From Typha latifolia (Eukaryota > Streptophyta > Magnoliopsida > Poales > Typhaceae): a DNA stretch of 64,000 nucleotides. Positions 25,189 to 38,739 of this stretch are shown piece by piece. Both the position numbers and the translations under genes were made by a program. How positions within the stretch are numbered: the first letter of the stretch is position 1; each line of letters starts with the position of its first letter. The notes under the pieces were generated by a model that did no database searches, was not told the DNA's origin, and saw only the letters and a program-made list of their open reading frames with translations. Location: positions 3,286,001-3,350,000 of the forward strand of contig CM034111.1 in the NCBI GenBank assembly GCA_019914945.1, written 5' to 3'.

Positions 25189-28100
25189 CTAATTGCCCCA
25201 GACATGAACCAGGCCGTTCTGGTTGCCGGTGTAGATCTCATTCCGATCCTCATCATAGAAGATGGCGGTGATATCCTCCAGAGCTTCCTGAATGGTGCTC
25301 CCTACAGTAGAATGGGTCGGGTCGCCTTTCTTGCGAGGAGCGATCTGGAGAGAAGGATCGAAGGGAGAAAGCTTGGTTATTAACTTTCCTGAGAAGATGT
25401 CACTTATGTTGATGGATCCAATTGCAGCAGCTGCCAAGTGCAAAATAACGAAAAATATCAGCTATCCTTGTGGCAGCTAGAAAATGGCAATGATTTAGGG
25501 ATTAACAGGGCAAATCTCATACCTTCTTCTTCAGTAATAGATCCATCTGTTATCCTGCAGTAGGAGATGATCAGATCCTGATTAGTAGTGACATAGATGT
25601 TGTTGGTGTTGCATCGGGGGTGCCACAGCTTGTGGTCTTCAAAGGTAGTTACAAGCTTTCCATCGAAATTCCAGACTGTAGCAGTCCTGTCCCGGAATGT
25701 TAAGAAGAGGTTGTTCTCATAAAGGAAGATGAATGCAGAAGGGGTCCTGAACTCATTCTTGTCTACGTCAGTCAACTTCATGTTCCTCACCTGTTCCATG
25801 TTTTGACGAATATTAAATCACAGACATGAAAGTATATCTATGGAACCGGAAAGAGAAAGGTGTGGTAGCCTACGTCAAGGATCTTTAGATTCGAATCGTC
25901 CTGCTTGATTAGAAGCTTCTCATTGAACTGCTCGATGAAATCGAGCCTTCTGTTTTCTATCAGGAGAGAGAAAGATTTCATCTTTTCGCCATCTTCAACA
26001 GACATCACTGTCAGTGGAATCTGCCTACCAACCTTCTTGTATATCAGCAGCATGACTCCTGGGCTTTTGTTTGGATGTTCGATATATAAAGATTAGAAAC
26101 ACAGCAAGATTTCGGATTGAAAAGAGATTGAACATAAATGCATGTTCTGGAGTGGGCAACCAAACCTTATTTTTATCTCGACAATATCCTTATCCCTTAT
26201 AGAGTATAGAAAGTCGTAATTCTTCAGGTCAAACACTTTGTAAGTACTGCAAACAACACATGGGGAAATAAGTTATATTCTAGTTTGTTACCAGGAACAT
26301 GCCAACAAGGTCACCACTTACCTAGTCTTGGCAGAAAAGGTAAGCACTTTGCCGTTGACATCATCAAATTCAACGAAACCAGGACATCTTAGTGATTCGT
26401 TTTCGAAGAGAAGATAACCAGACTCCAAGTGATTCCGTCTAATACATCTGCAGTCGAAAAGATGCCAATCGTGGGGGAAGTAATTAGGAACTAGAAAGAG
26501 TTACAAACTAATCTTCCCATGATCAGTTGATCATAATCTATCTCAAGTGAATGGAAGAAAGACCAGTATGAGAAATTTGGTACAGACTACAAGTATAAAT
26601 AACTGATGACTAAAGAAGCATCAACACAATTCTAAGAGTAATTTTGTACTATCAAGAAGAGGAAGAGGCTATATTTACATAGGAAGAAGCTTGAGAAAGG
26701 ATAATTTATGGATAAAACTAATTTCTGAAAAAAAAAACTGCAATTGCATGTAAAACCGAAGTATCTTACTCAATTGGTGTTGTCCTGCATCTCAATTTAC
26801 TGTTGTTCTCCAGAGTATAGGACGACACTGTGATAAGTGAGTCATTGATCTTATTATAATATATGCTCCTAACCAGTTCATCTGGCCTTACGTTCATAAG
26901 ACATATACGTTTATTTGTGGCTGTCAACAGAATAAGATGACGATGATGATCAGGATAAATAGAAATACAAATGGAGAACTACAAAAGCATCAGCCTTCTT
27001 TTCTTTTCTACGAGAGAAGCTTCAAGACAAAACTTACTCCGGCTAAAAGCAACACAGAGACCAGACAGTGTAAGAGCAAATATAACATCCTTTGCTCCAA
27101 CAATCTCAATGATTCTGGTTCTCGTCTTCAGAGCTTCTACTTCAAGAAACGGGTCGGCGTCGGGATCATAGGCATCAAATTCCTCCTGCATTATCCAAAA
27201 CATAAAGAGATCATTTGACAGCATTTTGTGTAACAATTATCAAGTTCATATAGTATTCTTTCTTTTGACATACTAGTTTCTTGTTTTTTTTTTTTTTTTT
27301 TTTTTTTTTTGAATACCAAGTAGTGGATTCACATATATATCATCAAACAAGACAAAGTGACCTCTAATGAAACTACTGTAGATTATGCATAAAAAGAGTC
27401 TTCCAATCTTAGGCATTCAAAATTCACTTGACAAGCACAAACACGGAAAGAAAAGGGCACACCAAATAAAGTCTGAAAAGTTTCAAACAGTTACCACTGG
27501 CTATTTGAGAACGGCAAAGTAGAATGTAAAATAATCATTTAAGGAGATGAAAAAATAATAGAATTCATCTGTTCATACTTTTAAGCTCTAATATGGATCT
27601 AAATAGAAATTTTCCCTAAATAAATGTTGTTTTCCTTTTGGGAAATCAAGTAAAGGCTTAATTTGAAGTCGGCGAGCGTAACCTCAATCATCTAAACTAC
27701 GAGCATGAGATCACATCTAAAAGGATGGGGAATCAGCAGTCTTAATTGTTCTAACCTACTATATAAGCTTGTAGCATTAAATCAACCGAGTCTGGAGATG
27801 ATAGTATCCTAGAAGGTTCAAGAGATGATCAGTGACAAAAAAAAAATAGAAACTTGGAATAGGCTCTTCCAAGAGCCCCAGAAGACAACTTTGACATGAA
27901 AAATGTCAAAGTGGTTGTTACAAGGTCTCTTCAGAGATAATTTTACAGCTACAAAAGGTTATTAGTTGAAACTGCTTAGAACAACAAAAATATCTGATCT
28001 TCACATTTAATTGTTCAAGATTTATCAAGTATGTGCCTTTATGCTGATCACGTAAAATTCCAATGATGGTAAGGCATAATAACACGAGCAATTTCAAATT

Positions 28101-31100
28101 CATTATAAATTAAACAAACATTCTAATTTGCAACTAGCCGTTGCCAATCTTCTGTGCAGAAGTAAATTTCAACTATAATGAATGAGCATAGAAGATACAA
28201 GACAGATAAAAGAAAGAAAAAGAGCAAAAGGCAAGATTTGGACTTTAATCCACCAGTCTAACTAGTACAACATGAATATAATGATGGAAAACATAAAACT
28301 TTTTAACCAACAATTATAAATGAATCTTGAATAAAGGATGGAAAAATGGCACGAAAGTCATACCAGGAGCAAGAAGAAGACTGAGGTGCTAGCAAGAAAA
28401 CATAGAAATCCGCAAGTAGTTTGGCATAAAGAAACATTCTCTGTTGCCTCAGAAAGGCAGATGGGAGCTCCACCACATATGGATGTTTGTATAACAAATG
28501 AGCTTATAAACTTATAGTTAGCTGGGAAGGACACATATGCTATATAGTCACATATTGGTATCCAGAGGTCAGTTTACAGAGGGGATCTCTGAGGTATGAA
28601 AAGACATACCATAAGAGTTTATCCTGGAATGAGCTGATCAATGAATGAGCTAAATCGTGTGTTGCGTCATATTGCTTGAAATAGCTCATAGTGTTCCAGT
28701 CTAATAAGCTACTGGAGTAGGAAACATGAAACATATGCCCACATCAGCTAGTGCCACTGCATTCTTCCCATAGAATTCCGTCCAAGGAAGCTACCAGATT
28801 TGGTAATGCATAAAACATGCATATCTGGTCCTTACACATCTAGTACTTACAAAATACACATTACACAAGGGGTGTATACAAGCTAATCCTTGTTTCAAAT
28901 GACCAAATATTGGAGTAAAACAAGAATAGAAAATGGAATTGTATAGGATAATTTATGTACTTTAGGGCGACATACGATACTTTTAAGTTTTAACTAGCTT
29001 AAACTTTCTTAAAATATGCAACTATTATGGATCATGATAACAAATCATTTCCGTAGTATAGCTATCACTGTTTTGCATCGTTTTCTTTCTTTTCATTTCC
29101 TTCCTAGGAGAGGGCAGTCCACCGACAAGGATTTCGTTTTCGTTGTCAGTGTAGACATTAGAAGTTTGTTATCGTGCAGTGTTAGTTTAAAGTTTGTAGG
29201 AGCATTATTCCTCCAGGAAAAGGTCATGACGGTCGTTGTGGAGGTTTTAAACCATATCCATTATTCTATTATTTTGGCAGCTATGAATAATGTCTAAGCT
29301 GACGGGTCATGAAGAGTGCCATCCTCAACCAAAATTTACTATTAGTCTTGCCCTTTAGATTATGGCAGGTTAGTACTATATACTATCACTAGTGGGTTGA
29401 TCGCGTTCTTTATGAGTTGATTTTGCTCCTCTATGTTCTTAATATAATTTTTTGTATAGGATTTTCTTTCTTAAACTACTAGAATCTTTTCTTACGATAT
29501 TCTCTATTCATCAAATCATTCACAAAATATGATGCCCGATGACAAAATGTTTATAGATTTTAAGAACCCGCTTTAGGCTCAAGGCGTGTGCTATGTTACC
29601 TACCATCCGCTTAGCGCCACAGGCCCTACTAACCCACATGTGTTAGCCAAACGCTTTCTAAGACATTGGCAAACACTAGCGGGCGAACCACAATTAATGT
29701 ATTGTCATGATGCCTTGGATTTAGTGTTATTAATAATTCTTGAAATGCATAATGATTGATGGATCCCTTTTAAAATCCAACATCAATTTAAGTATCAGAT
29801 AGCACGATCCAACACAAATACAGAGAAACCAACACAGCTTGGATTGTGCATCATATATCACACTAGCAGGGTGTCAGAACCCAGAGTGTTACAATGCTAA
29901 ATATATATTTATATCGGTTAGTTTTGTTGTATCCTCAATCTACCTTATTTTCTCATGGTTATTACATGAATACATTTATATATTATGTCATATCCATATT
30001 TGTTCTCCGTTTCCATGGCTCATATTTCGGATACTATTACAGACCGGATATATGCACAAATTCATATGTTCTCATTCCTCTCTTTCAACTCAATTACATA
30101 GATGTTTATATATCAATACGAGGGACTTAGTTCAACGATGAGATTTATTTAGTGCTAGTGCTAATGTTTCATATAAGTCCTGAATTTAAATTATAGGCAT
30201 ATCTGCCATTTAAAATATAAAGCCTCCACTTATTTAATTTAAATTCACTTTTGGAGCCTATTAAAAATTTTCAAGCCCAAAATTCAGGTGGGGGTTAAGA
30301 TTATGAAAGAACATTTCATTGACCTTTAATAACTTAATTTTTATAGTATTTGGTGATTTAGCATTGTACATTATTTGGCGACATAAAGCAGGATGTTCTT
30401 GTTATGACATTATGTATTTCCTTATCATTTACATTTTCTATAAAGGAAATACAACAATACAACTCTCAATCAATGCTCGAATTAAATGGATGGAGCCAAA
30501 TATATACTTACTCCTCTATTTGCATCTACCATATTGAAGCTTTTTGATAGCTCATCACCTTGTGGATAGGACCCTTCAATACCTATCTACAACCCTACCC
30601 GATATTGCTTGTGCAGTCAATAAATTGGCTTGGTTTACTCATCAATTAGGTATCATTCATCGGTCAGCCACCAAACGACTACTTTGTTACCTAAAAAAGG
30701 CTGTTTATCATGGTGTCTTTTTCTATCGTGCCGCTAAACTAGTGCTCCAGGCCTTTAGTGATGCAAACTATGCCAACAATGTAGGTGATCACACTTTAAC
30801 TTCGTCCTATGTAATTTTTCTTGGTTCTGAACCTATCTCCCGGAACACGTGTATCCTCTACAAAAGAAAAATATTGGATACTCGCAACTGCTACATCTAA
30901 ACTTGTGTGGCTCAAGTCTTTATTCATTAAACTTGTTATCACTTTCTCTGCGCCTCCAAGACTCCACTGTGACAACATAGGAGCAACTTAAGTCATAATC
31001 TATTTCAACACTCAAGAATGAAGCACACAGTTATTGGCCTCACTTTGTGCATGATTTTGTAAAAATTGTACATAAGTGTTGATATTTAATAACTTAATCT

Positions 31101-34100
31101 TTCAGAGTAGTCGGTGAGTTAACATTGTGCATTACTTGGCTACATAAAGCAGGATGTTCTTGTCATGAAATTATGTATTTCCTTATCTTTTATATTTTCT
31201 ATAAAAGAAATACAACAAGACAACTCTCAATCAATGTTCATATTAAATGGAAGAAGCCAAATATATGCTTACTCCTCTATTTGCGTCCACCATATTGGAG
31301 CTTTTTGATGGCTCATCACCTTGTGGATACCACCCTTTAGTACCTATCTACGACTTAACCCGGTATTGCTTTTGCAGTCAACAAATTGACTTAGTTTATG
31401 CATCGATCAAATACCGTTCATCAATCGACCACCAAACAACTGCTTTGTTACATAAAAAAATACCATCTATCTTGGTATCCTTTTCCATTGCGCCGCTAAA
31501 CCAGTGCCCCGTGCCTTTAATGATGCTGACAATATAGAGGATCACACTTTGATTTCGTCTTATATAACTTTCCTTGGCTCTACTCTTATCCCCTGGAGCA
31601 CCTGTAAGTAGAGAGATATAAATGATTCTCTACAAAAGCAAAAAATTGCTCACTCGCAACTGCTACATCTAAACTTGTGTAGCTCAAGTCTTTATTCGCT
31701 GAACTTGGTCCATCTCTGCACCTCCAAGGCTCCACTGTGAGTTTGCGACAACATAGGGGCAACTCAAGTGTCAATCTAATTCAACACCCAAGAATGATGC
31801 ACACAGTTATTGATCTCACTTTGTACGTGATCTTGTGAACATTGTGGATAATCATTGACCTTTAATAGCTTAATTTTTAGAGTAATTGGTGAGTTAATAT
31901 TGTGCATTATTTAGCAACATAAAGCAGGACGTTCTTGTCATGACATTATGTATTTCCTTATCTTTTAAATTTTATATAAATGAAGAACTACAAGACAACT
32001 CTCAAAAAATGCTTGTATTAAATAGACAGAGCCAAATATATACTTACAAACTCTATTTGCAACCACCATATTGAAGCTTTTTGATTGCTCATCAGCTTGC
32101 GGATAGCACCCTTCAGTACCCATCTATGACGAGACCCAATATTGCTTTTGCAATCAATAAATTGACTTAGTTTATGCACTGATCAAGTACCATTCATCGG
32201 TAAGCCACCGAATGACTACTTTATTACCTGAAAAATACCATCTATCATCGTGTCCTTTTCCATTGTGCCGCTAGAGCAGTGCTCCGTGCCTTCAATGATG
32301 CAGATTGGGCCGACAATATAGATTATCACATTTTAACTTTGTCTTATGTAATTTTATTTGGCTCTAATCCTATCTCCCGAAGCAGCCATAAGCAAAGAGA
32401 TATAACACGATCCTCTACAAAAGTAGAATATTGAAACTTGCAACTGATGCATTTGAACTTGTGTGGCTCAAGTCTTTATTTGTTGAACTTGGTATCACCT
32501 TTTTTGTGCCTCCAAGGCTCCTCTGTGGCAACATAGGGGCAACTCAAGTCTCAATCTAGTTAAACACTCAAGAATGAAGCACATAGTTATTGGCCTCCCT
32601 TTGTGCGTGATCTATCTCTAGGTTGCCATGTCACACCCACGATCAGCTTGTTGACTTGCTTACCAAATCACTTGCTCATCAGTGCTTTTACTTGCTTTGA
32701 TCCAAGATTGGAGTTGCCAATGGCAGCTCTATCTGTGGGGGCATACAGCCTACCAGTGTGATTTTAGCACTACAATTATGTCTTTCTTTGTACATGCGAC
32801 TTTTCCTTTTACACTTTGTACAGAATGCTCTGTATAAGTGCAATGAAACAATAGGCAATGTGTGCGAGGCTTCCCAAAAAAACAATTGAGCACTTAGAAC
32901 TCTGTTTCAATTTATGTGTAAATTTGAAAACTACTCTTACTTCACATAAGCAGTCTGAATCATTACTTGAACATCTCAAAATATTATGAACCTTGTTATA
33001 GTTCTTACAATGTTCCATACTGTTATTATTCTTTAAAAAATTTTAAACCAAAAAAGCTGAAGCTAGAATCTAATTATCACAACAGCCTAAACTGGTAATC
33101 AAAACCAAAACCAATTATCTGAACCATGATATATGTACTTATTTTATTTTTGCGTTTTCAGACCATTTTCTGTGCTATTCTGATGGTCCATAACAGCTGC
33201 ACTTAATAAAATGACCTATATAAAATAGCAATTTAAATTAATAACAACATGCAGCATCATTCTAGACGTTCTCTTTCAACCTACAAGAGAAAGCTTGTCT
33301 TAGCTGTTGGATTCTGAAAAACAGCTCAGGGCATTTACTGCTGCAATTTTAATGCAGTTTGAAGTATAAAAAAAATTGATGAAACTAACCATGATTTATA
33401 TTGGCAGGAATTAACACAACTCCATTTTAAAAGGGATTTCAATTGATATGGAAAAAGCATAATGAAATTGACTGGCGAAGCACGCAATTCTTCGTCCTTC
33501 TACTTCATTTAATAATATCTCATATGAATAGAAATTGCGAAGCATCAGACAATTGGCATCTGACAAAAACCACAATCTAATAAGAAAATAAAGTAAATGT
33601 TTCAGAAAAAAGATGACAGAGAGAACAAACCGTGCCGAAAAAAAATCTGAGCATCAACAGCTTCAGGTTTCACACACATGCAAGAAACAAATCATCTACA
33701 TTACATGTGAATGCAAAATAAGTCCTATTCTCACCATGGATCAATCAAAATAAGCTCGATTCACACCCAAGATGCCACCTTTAATCACAATTCCTAGCAT
33801 AGATATCAGTATCATCACACAGATACTATCACATCCCACAAATCAGTAACTCTGTAATCTAACTTCCTACTTACCAAAAGCAGAGCACTAATCACGATCA
33901 CCGTAACAGGGCACAACAAGAAGGAAAACCATTTCGAACATGCATCGAAAACAGTTTAAATATCACAATAAAACCCAGGGAAAACTCGTAAGAAGACGAT
34001 CCACGGACCTGTAACTGGAGATGGAGAAACCTCTCGTTGGCGTCGGAGGTGGCCGATCGGGGGAGTCGAGGGACGCCGCCGATCTCACGGCGAGCAAGCC

Positions 34101-34230
34101 TACTCACCGAACTGCCGAGAGTCTTGTCCGGGCGCCTCTGGCTTTTAAACTCTCCAAAGAACCACCTCCTCGACGAATTCTTCATGCTAATCCTAACGCG
34201 GAGAAAATGGTTCCTGCTCTCGTTCTCCAT
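25189..34230 (-). CDS. Conserved plant beta-propeller-like (WD40-type) protein, function unknown
   Basis: Eight exons on the minus strand (34230-34009, 27185-27038, 26920-26770, 26447-26322, 26246-26166, 26063-25874, 25790-25523, 25430-25189) join to 1428 nt, 475 aa, with every phase matching. Exon 1 gives a basic N-terminus (FLRVRISMKNSSRRWFFGEF). The body then shows repeated beta-strand-rich segments typical of propellers, such as DVIFALTLSGLCVAFSR, FVEFDDVNGKVLTFSAKT, YKVFDLKNYDFLYSI and DRTATVWNFDGKLVTTFEDH. It ends DEDRNEIYTGNQNGLVHVWGN, a clear WD-like last blade. I recognise the type as a conserved plant WD40-superfamily protein but know no assigned function. No signal peptide or membrane segment is apparent. 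The link from exon 1 to exon 2 spans about 6.8 kb; it is supported by phase 0 on both sides and by an otherwise missing start. A small exon inside that intron cannot be excluded. A telo-box-like AACCCTAACCCTAG lies just before the start. Confidence 0.83.
27281..27311. repeat. Homopolymer T tract
   Basis: A run of about 28-30 T lies in intron 1 of the beta-propeller gene. On the coding (minus) strand it is poly-A, so it may be the tail of an old retroposed sequence or a simple slippage tract. Confidence 0.9.
30317..32760 (+). mobile_element. Decayed Ty1/Copia RT-RNaseH segment in three tandem copies
   Basis: Three head-to-tail copies start at 30317, about 31077 and 31853. Each begins with a homologous non-coding leader (TTTAATAACTTAAT, then ACATAAAGCAGGATGTTCTT). 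Each continues into the end of a Copia reverse transcriptase and RNase H: copy 1 reads LPDIACAVNKLAWFTHQ, KRLLCYLKKAVYHGVFFY and FSDANYANNVGDHT, and all copies retain the later block (WLKSLF, then a CDN-like motif). Copy 3 alone carries on to the polyprotein C-terminus (DQLVDLLTKSLAHQ) and a purine-rich TGTGGGGGC, a possible polypurine tract. Frameshifts and stops interrupt all three, so none is functional. They lie inside intron 1 of the opposite-strand beta-propeller gene. Confidence 0.88.
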
Positions 34231-34304
34231 CTCTTACTCTACAAAAAACGCTTAAGAAACGACAGCGGGAAGCAACAGGAAGAGCTCGATCGATCAATGG
34301 CTTG

Positions 34305-34318
34305 CTAGGGTTAGGGTT
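34305..34318 (-). promoter_or_regulatory. Telo-box-like repeat in leader of beta-propeller gene
   Basis: Minus-strand AACCCTAACCCTAG lies about 75-90 bases before the ATG at 34230, probably in the 5' leader or core promoter. Two telomere-repeat units in tandem are a common promoter feature of plant housekeeping genes. The role is inferred. Confidence 0.45.
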
Positions 34319-37119
34319 CTCACGACCTGCATTGGAGATGGCGAGGGGGTTCGGCTTTTAACCTTCTCCGCTCACGCTTCTCTCGTTCTCGCTCCTCTGT
34401 CGTCTTCCTCCTCCTACGTTTCGAGTTCGAAAAAGGAGAGTGAGCTGGGGGGGGTGTTTGAAGTAGGAGTTTGTCGCAACGGGAGTTATTGTACTTATTT
34501 ATACTAACCCCTGGTGACAGCCAAATGTTGCTCGAAATTTTTCTTTTTCTTTCATTTCACACCCTACTATACGTGTTCATTGCCGTTACATCTATCTTTT
34601 CGCCGTTTTCAATTAGACCCTTGAAATTTCAATAAATTTCAAAATCCCTCCGAGTCGAATTAAAATCAGTGCAAAGTAAAATATACAGAAAAGGTAGGGT
34701 GTGAAGTGAAAAATTCCGATTCCTCATTTGGGACGCTGTATATCTAGGCAAGTAATTTATTCCACAGATGTTGACGAGGAATATGGATACAAATGCATGC
34801 ACCTAAATAATTCAGTGCATAACTTGCTATTTTTTTTCCTTATCTAAGTTTTATTACTATATATTTTGAGGATACGCTGACCATATCTTAATAGATATGC
34901 AGCTGTTTTTTAATTAAGTTTGAATTGAAATAATTTTATTTTGAACTAATTTTGAGCCAATTTTGAGTAGTAGACTCGAGTTTAAACGAGCCGATTGATA
35001 AGTAATTTTAAATATAAATTAATTCAAACCTAATTAAAAGCAAAGAAAACTTAAATAAGATTTAACAGTAAAAGATATACTACAAGAGAGTGAGAGTGAT
35101 AGCTATAGAATTTTTTTTATTTGTTTATTTGATTTTTTGATTGATTCTCTTAACATAGAAATTCTTTGTAAGTCTTAAATCAAACAAGGAGGGGAGGTAG
35201 AGGGGAGGCTTTACAAGGCTACTAAAGTCATGAAATCAAATCATCAAAGGAAATTACTGAGTATGAGAGGAGATATAGGAGATCCTCCATTGTCTGAAGA
35301 ACCCAACCCTTATTTGAAAGACTCTATGGCTCCTTTCTATTGGCAAAACCATTAGAAAAATACTTAGAAGTTTGCCAGCGGTTGGTCATAGATGGGACTG
35401 AATGGAGCCATGGCTTCACTACGGGGCCAACAAGAAAGAATAGATGATGACTGAGAAGATAAACCCATGGCTGGAAGAAAGAAAGAAACCCCAAAAGGGC
35501 TCGAGGAAGTAGAAGAGAAGCAGGTTCTAGTTGAGAGTTTTCTCAAATTCTCCATAGAAGAGGTAGAGGAAGAGGGTAGAGAATAATGCATAAAAGCTTT
35601 TAATTTAACTAAACTATGGTTTGAAATTTATGTGTAGTTTAAATTTTAATTTAACTAAATTAAATAGTTGCTCATCTGGAACAAAATTCCAGAGGGTGAC
35701 ACAAACATACACACATATAAATATTTTTTAGGAATTGCTCATATATTGATATCTCATTAAGATCTAAATATTAAATACTTAATTCATAAAAACTTAGAAA
35801 TGACAATAAAATTTAGACTGTTCTTATATATACCCTATAAAAAAGAGGGTTAAAGGATGGATGATTTCCCCTTGCACATATTATATGTACCTCTTGTTAT
35901 GTTTGAATCCATAGATGTAAGCTTTTCTCCTGTCTTAATAAAGGTCTTAATATAGTCTTTTATTATCTTTAATAGAGTTATTATTATTTTTAATTTAACA
36001 TAGTTGATTTTAGCACGGGATGGTATCACACCAAATTGTAATATGATAGTAATCATCTATAAAAGCTGTGAGTTGATTTAAAATTTTTTAAAATATATTA
36101 TCCCTATGCCTATGTATCACTTTAAGTATATATCATATTAAACCACTAAATAAAAACAATTAAATATGCATCAGACTTGTGAATAAATTAATCAAATTTA
36201 TGTCAATAATAAAACTTATACCAATTCCAAATAGAACTAAAGCTAATTTGAGCTTTCTATTCTTTTGGGGTTGTAGGATAAAGAATAAGTGGGAAAAGGA
36301 CAAATTAAGGATTTATTCTGAGATAGAGATAAAGGAAGTTGATATATATATATATATATATATTTCCTTTTGTATTTGGATGGAAAAAGATGAATAAACA
36401 TAATGATGTATTGGATAAAAATAACAAATAAATATAATATTTGATTGTTATAACTAGAATAAAAGATTAAAAAAATAAAATTGACCTTATTGTTCTTTTC
36501 TTAGATCAATGTGAGTGGACACTTATAATTTTATTTAATTTACAACTAATATCGTGGCTGTCCAAAGTTAAAACCATCACAAATAACGATATTAATTTAC
36601 AACTAATATCGTGTTTGGCACCCTATTTTAAGGGTAAATAAAGAGGACTTATTTCGGATTTAAAAAAAGAAAACCTCTTAATCCCACTTTGTCAATTGTG
36701 CCTGCTGTTAGGATAAACAAGAAGTAAAATTCTCCAAAGACTATTTGTCTATTTGGATTAACCTGAACTTTTATCCAAACTAGTAGTGCTCCAAATTTAA
36801 TTTTTTTTTACGGGACTACTTGCTCAAACTTATTATCAAATAGGGTATAATTCATTGTAGCTCTACTAAACACGTTGAACTGATTAGCAAAAATACTAAC
36901 CAGTTCAGTATTTTTGTCTAGTCCTAAAACGTTGAACTGTTCAACGTTTTATGTGTATAAATCTCTTTAACTTAATCTTTTAACTGTTAAGACAAAAAAA
37001 ATCTAATGATAAAAATACTGAACTAATCAATATTTTTAATAACGTTAATCAGTTCAATAATTTTATTATAGTTATAATAAATTAGACTCTATTTGATAAT
37101 AAATTTGAGTAGCTACCTA

Positions 37120-37122
<3 letters not shown>

Positions 37123-37187
<65 letters not shown>
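37123..37187. repeat. (TA)n microsatellite
   Basis: About 32 uninterrupted TA units sit at the border between two AT-rich repeat segments. Sequence of this kind is prone to length error and polymorphism. Confidence 0.97.
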
Positions 37188-37189
<2 letters not shown>

Positions 37190-37798
37190 GGGTCTATTTT
37201 AGTCAAAAAGTCGATTAACTTCTCCACAAGTTCTTAGTAGATAGTGGCCCAGAATTTTAGGACGCATGGTGGTCGTTTGTAGACGCTTTATCTTGAAGTA
37301 GGACTATCAGACAGCACATAAAATAAAGGCTAAGCTCCACCACTACATTATATAAGTATATATTTTTCCTCATAGTTGTTGACCGAATATATTTATTTTT
37401 TAATTTATTTATTAAAATAGATAACAATCAAACTTTAATATTAAAATTAGCCTATTTTACCTTAGTTTTAAGTAAAATACTCAACTGTTAAGTATTTTAC
37501 TTAAAATACTGATAAGATTAGTATTTTTTTTAGTGAAATGCTAATTTTATCGACATTTTTATTAAAACGCTTTAGATAATGCATCAAATTCCTTTGCCTC
37601 TTAGATCTTTACTTAGAGAAACACTAATAATTTGGCATTTTAGTTACGACTATAATAAAATAGGCCCTTTTGGTATTTAAGTTTAGGTGTTGTCCATTTT
37701 AATTAGTAAACTCTAAAATAGAACTAGTTTGGTCAAAACTACTTTTCCTCGATGTGTTTCTTTAAAAATTTATAAGATGTTTTTATTTACCTAATTTA

Positions 37799-38175
37799 CT
37801 TTAATAATAAGGTTAATTATAGAATATGTATTTCTCTTTATTATTTTCAAAATAAAATTTTATTTTAGAAATAATATTTTTATATTTACTTATATTTTAG
37901 AATAAGGGTGTAATAATTAATACTGATATAATATAAAGTAAAAGAAAAGATGAGAAGATATATTTTATTTTTATAAAATTATCATAAATATCTTTTGATT
38001 TAATATAAAATAGGTTGGTAGAATAAATATCAAGTAAAGTAAATTAGTAATTTGGTTAGCGTGTAATATAAGATATAATTTTAATAAATAATATTTATAT
38101 TTTTAAATGAGATTATTATAATATTTAACTATTATTATAGAATTAAGAGTTATATTATAAAATAAAAAAATGATC
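37799..38175 (+). repeat. Dispersed AT-rich repeat, copy A
   Basis: This segment (AATAAGGTTAATTATAGAAT, then TTTCTCTTTATTATTTTCAA, then CTTTTGATTTAATATAAAAT) matches 40049-40375 block by block in the same orientation. It is non-coding, with no recognised terminal repeats. It lies upstream of the small membrane-protein gene. Confidence 0.8.
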
Positions 38176-38739
38176 TCTAAAATAGACGAGGCTAAGAAAA
38201 CATCAATCTTCCCATATTTTGAATTATATATATATATATATATATGCACGGTAAAATAAAATATTTTAATTATTATATTACTATTTAATTACTATGTACG
38301 CATCAACATTAAAAAAAAATATTTTTATTCTTATGTGATGAAGTAGCACCAGACTACCAGTACAGCATCTTAAATTGTTATAATATGATTAGTATTAATT
38401 AGGTAATCCATCAATACTTTACCTCAAATATATTTTGCTGCAAAATAAAATTAGCAGTAGTTGAAGGTAAGCCACTAAAAGGATCAGTGGTGGGGCCACA
38501 TCAGAATATAAAAAAAAATCATCGGACGTCAGATCACTTATTGCGACCCATCTCCACCGTTGGGTATATTAGCATCAATACTGCGGCATCTTACGCCCTC
38601 GATTCCCGGCATCTTTCGATCCGATCCCCTCGGATCTGACGGCTGACATTTTCCCACTTCCGTCGTTAAATATCTCTCAGCTCCTTCGCTACCCAAAGCT
38701 ATTCCTCCGAAGCCAAGAGAGGTCTGTCCATTTCCCGGA

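Larger units (their letters stand above)
34330..38739. other. Divergent gap between beta-propeller gene and small membrane-protein gene
   Basis: No supported gene. It holds promoter sequence at both ends, AT microsatellites (about 36341-36363, 37123-37187, 38224-38245), repeats of the same AT-rich family as 22250-22870 (about 36740-37130 and 37390-37740) and one copy of a dispersed repeat (37799-38175). A small minus-strand frame at 35591-35364 has no family features. Confidence 0.55.

Noticed and set aside
28303..28497. ORF within intron 1 of the beta-propeller gene as an extra exon
   Set aside because: It has no propeller-like sequence, and exon 1 already joins exon 2 in phase without it.
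29016..29297. 93-codon + strand ORF in the same intron
   Set aside because: Composition and lack of any domain fit a chance frame in intronic sequence.
35364..35591. 75-codon Ser-rich minus-strand ORF as a small gene
   Set aside because: No recognised family, no conserved motif and no splice-consistent extension. It could be a small mitochondrial-type protein, but this cannot be supported.
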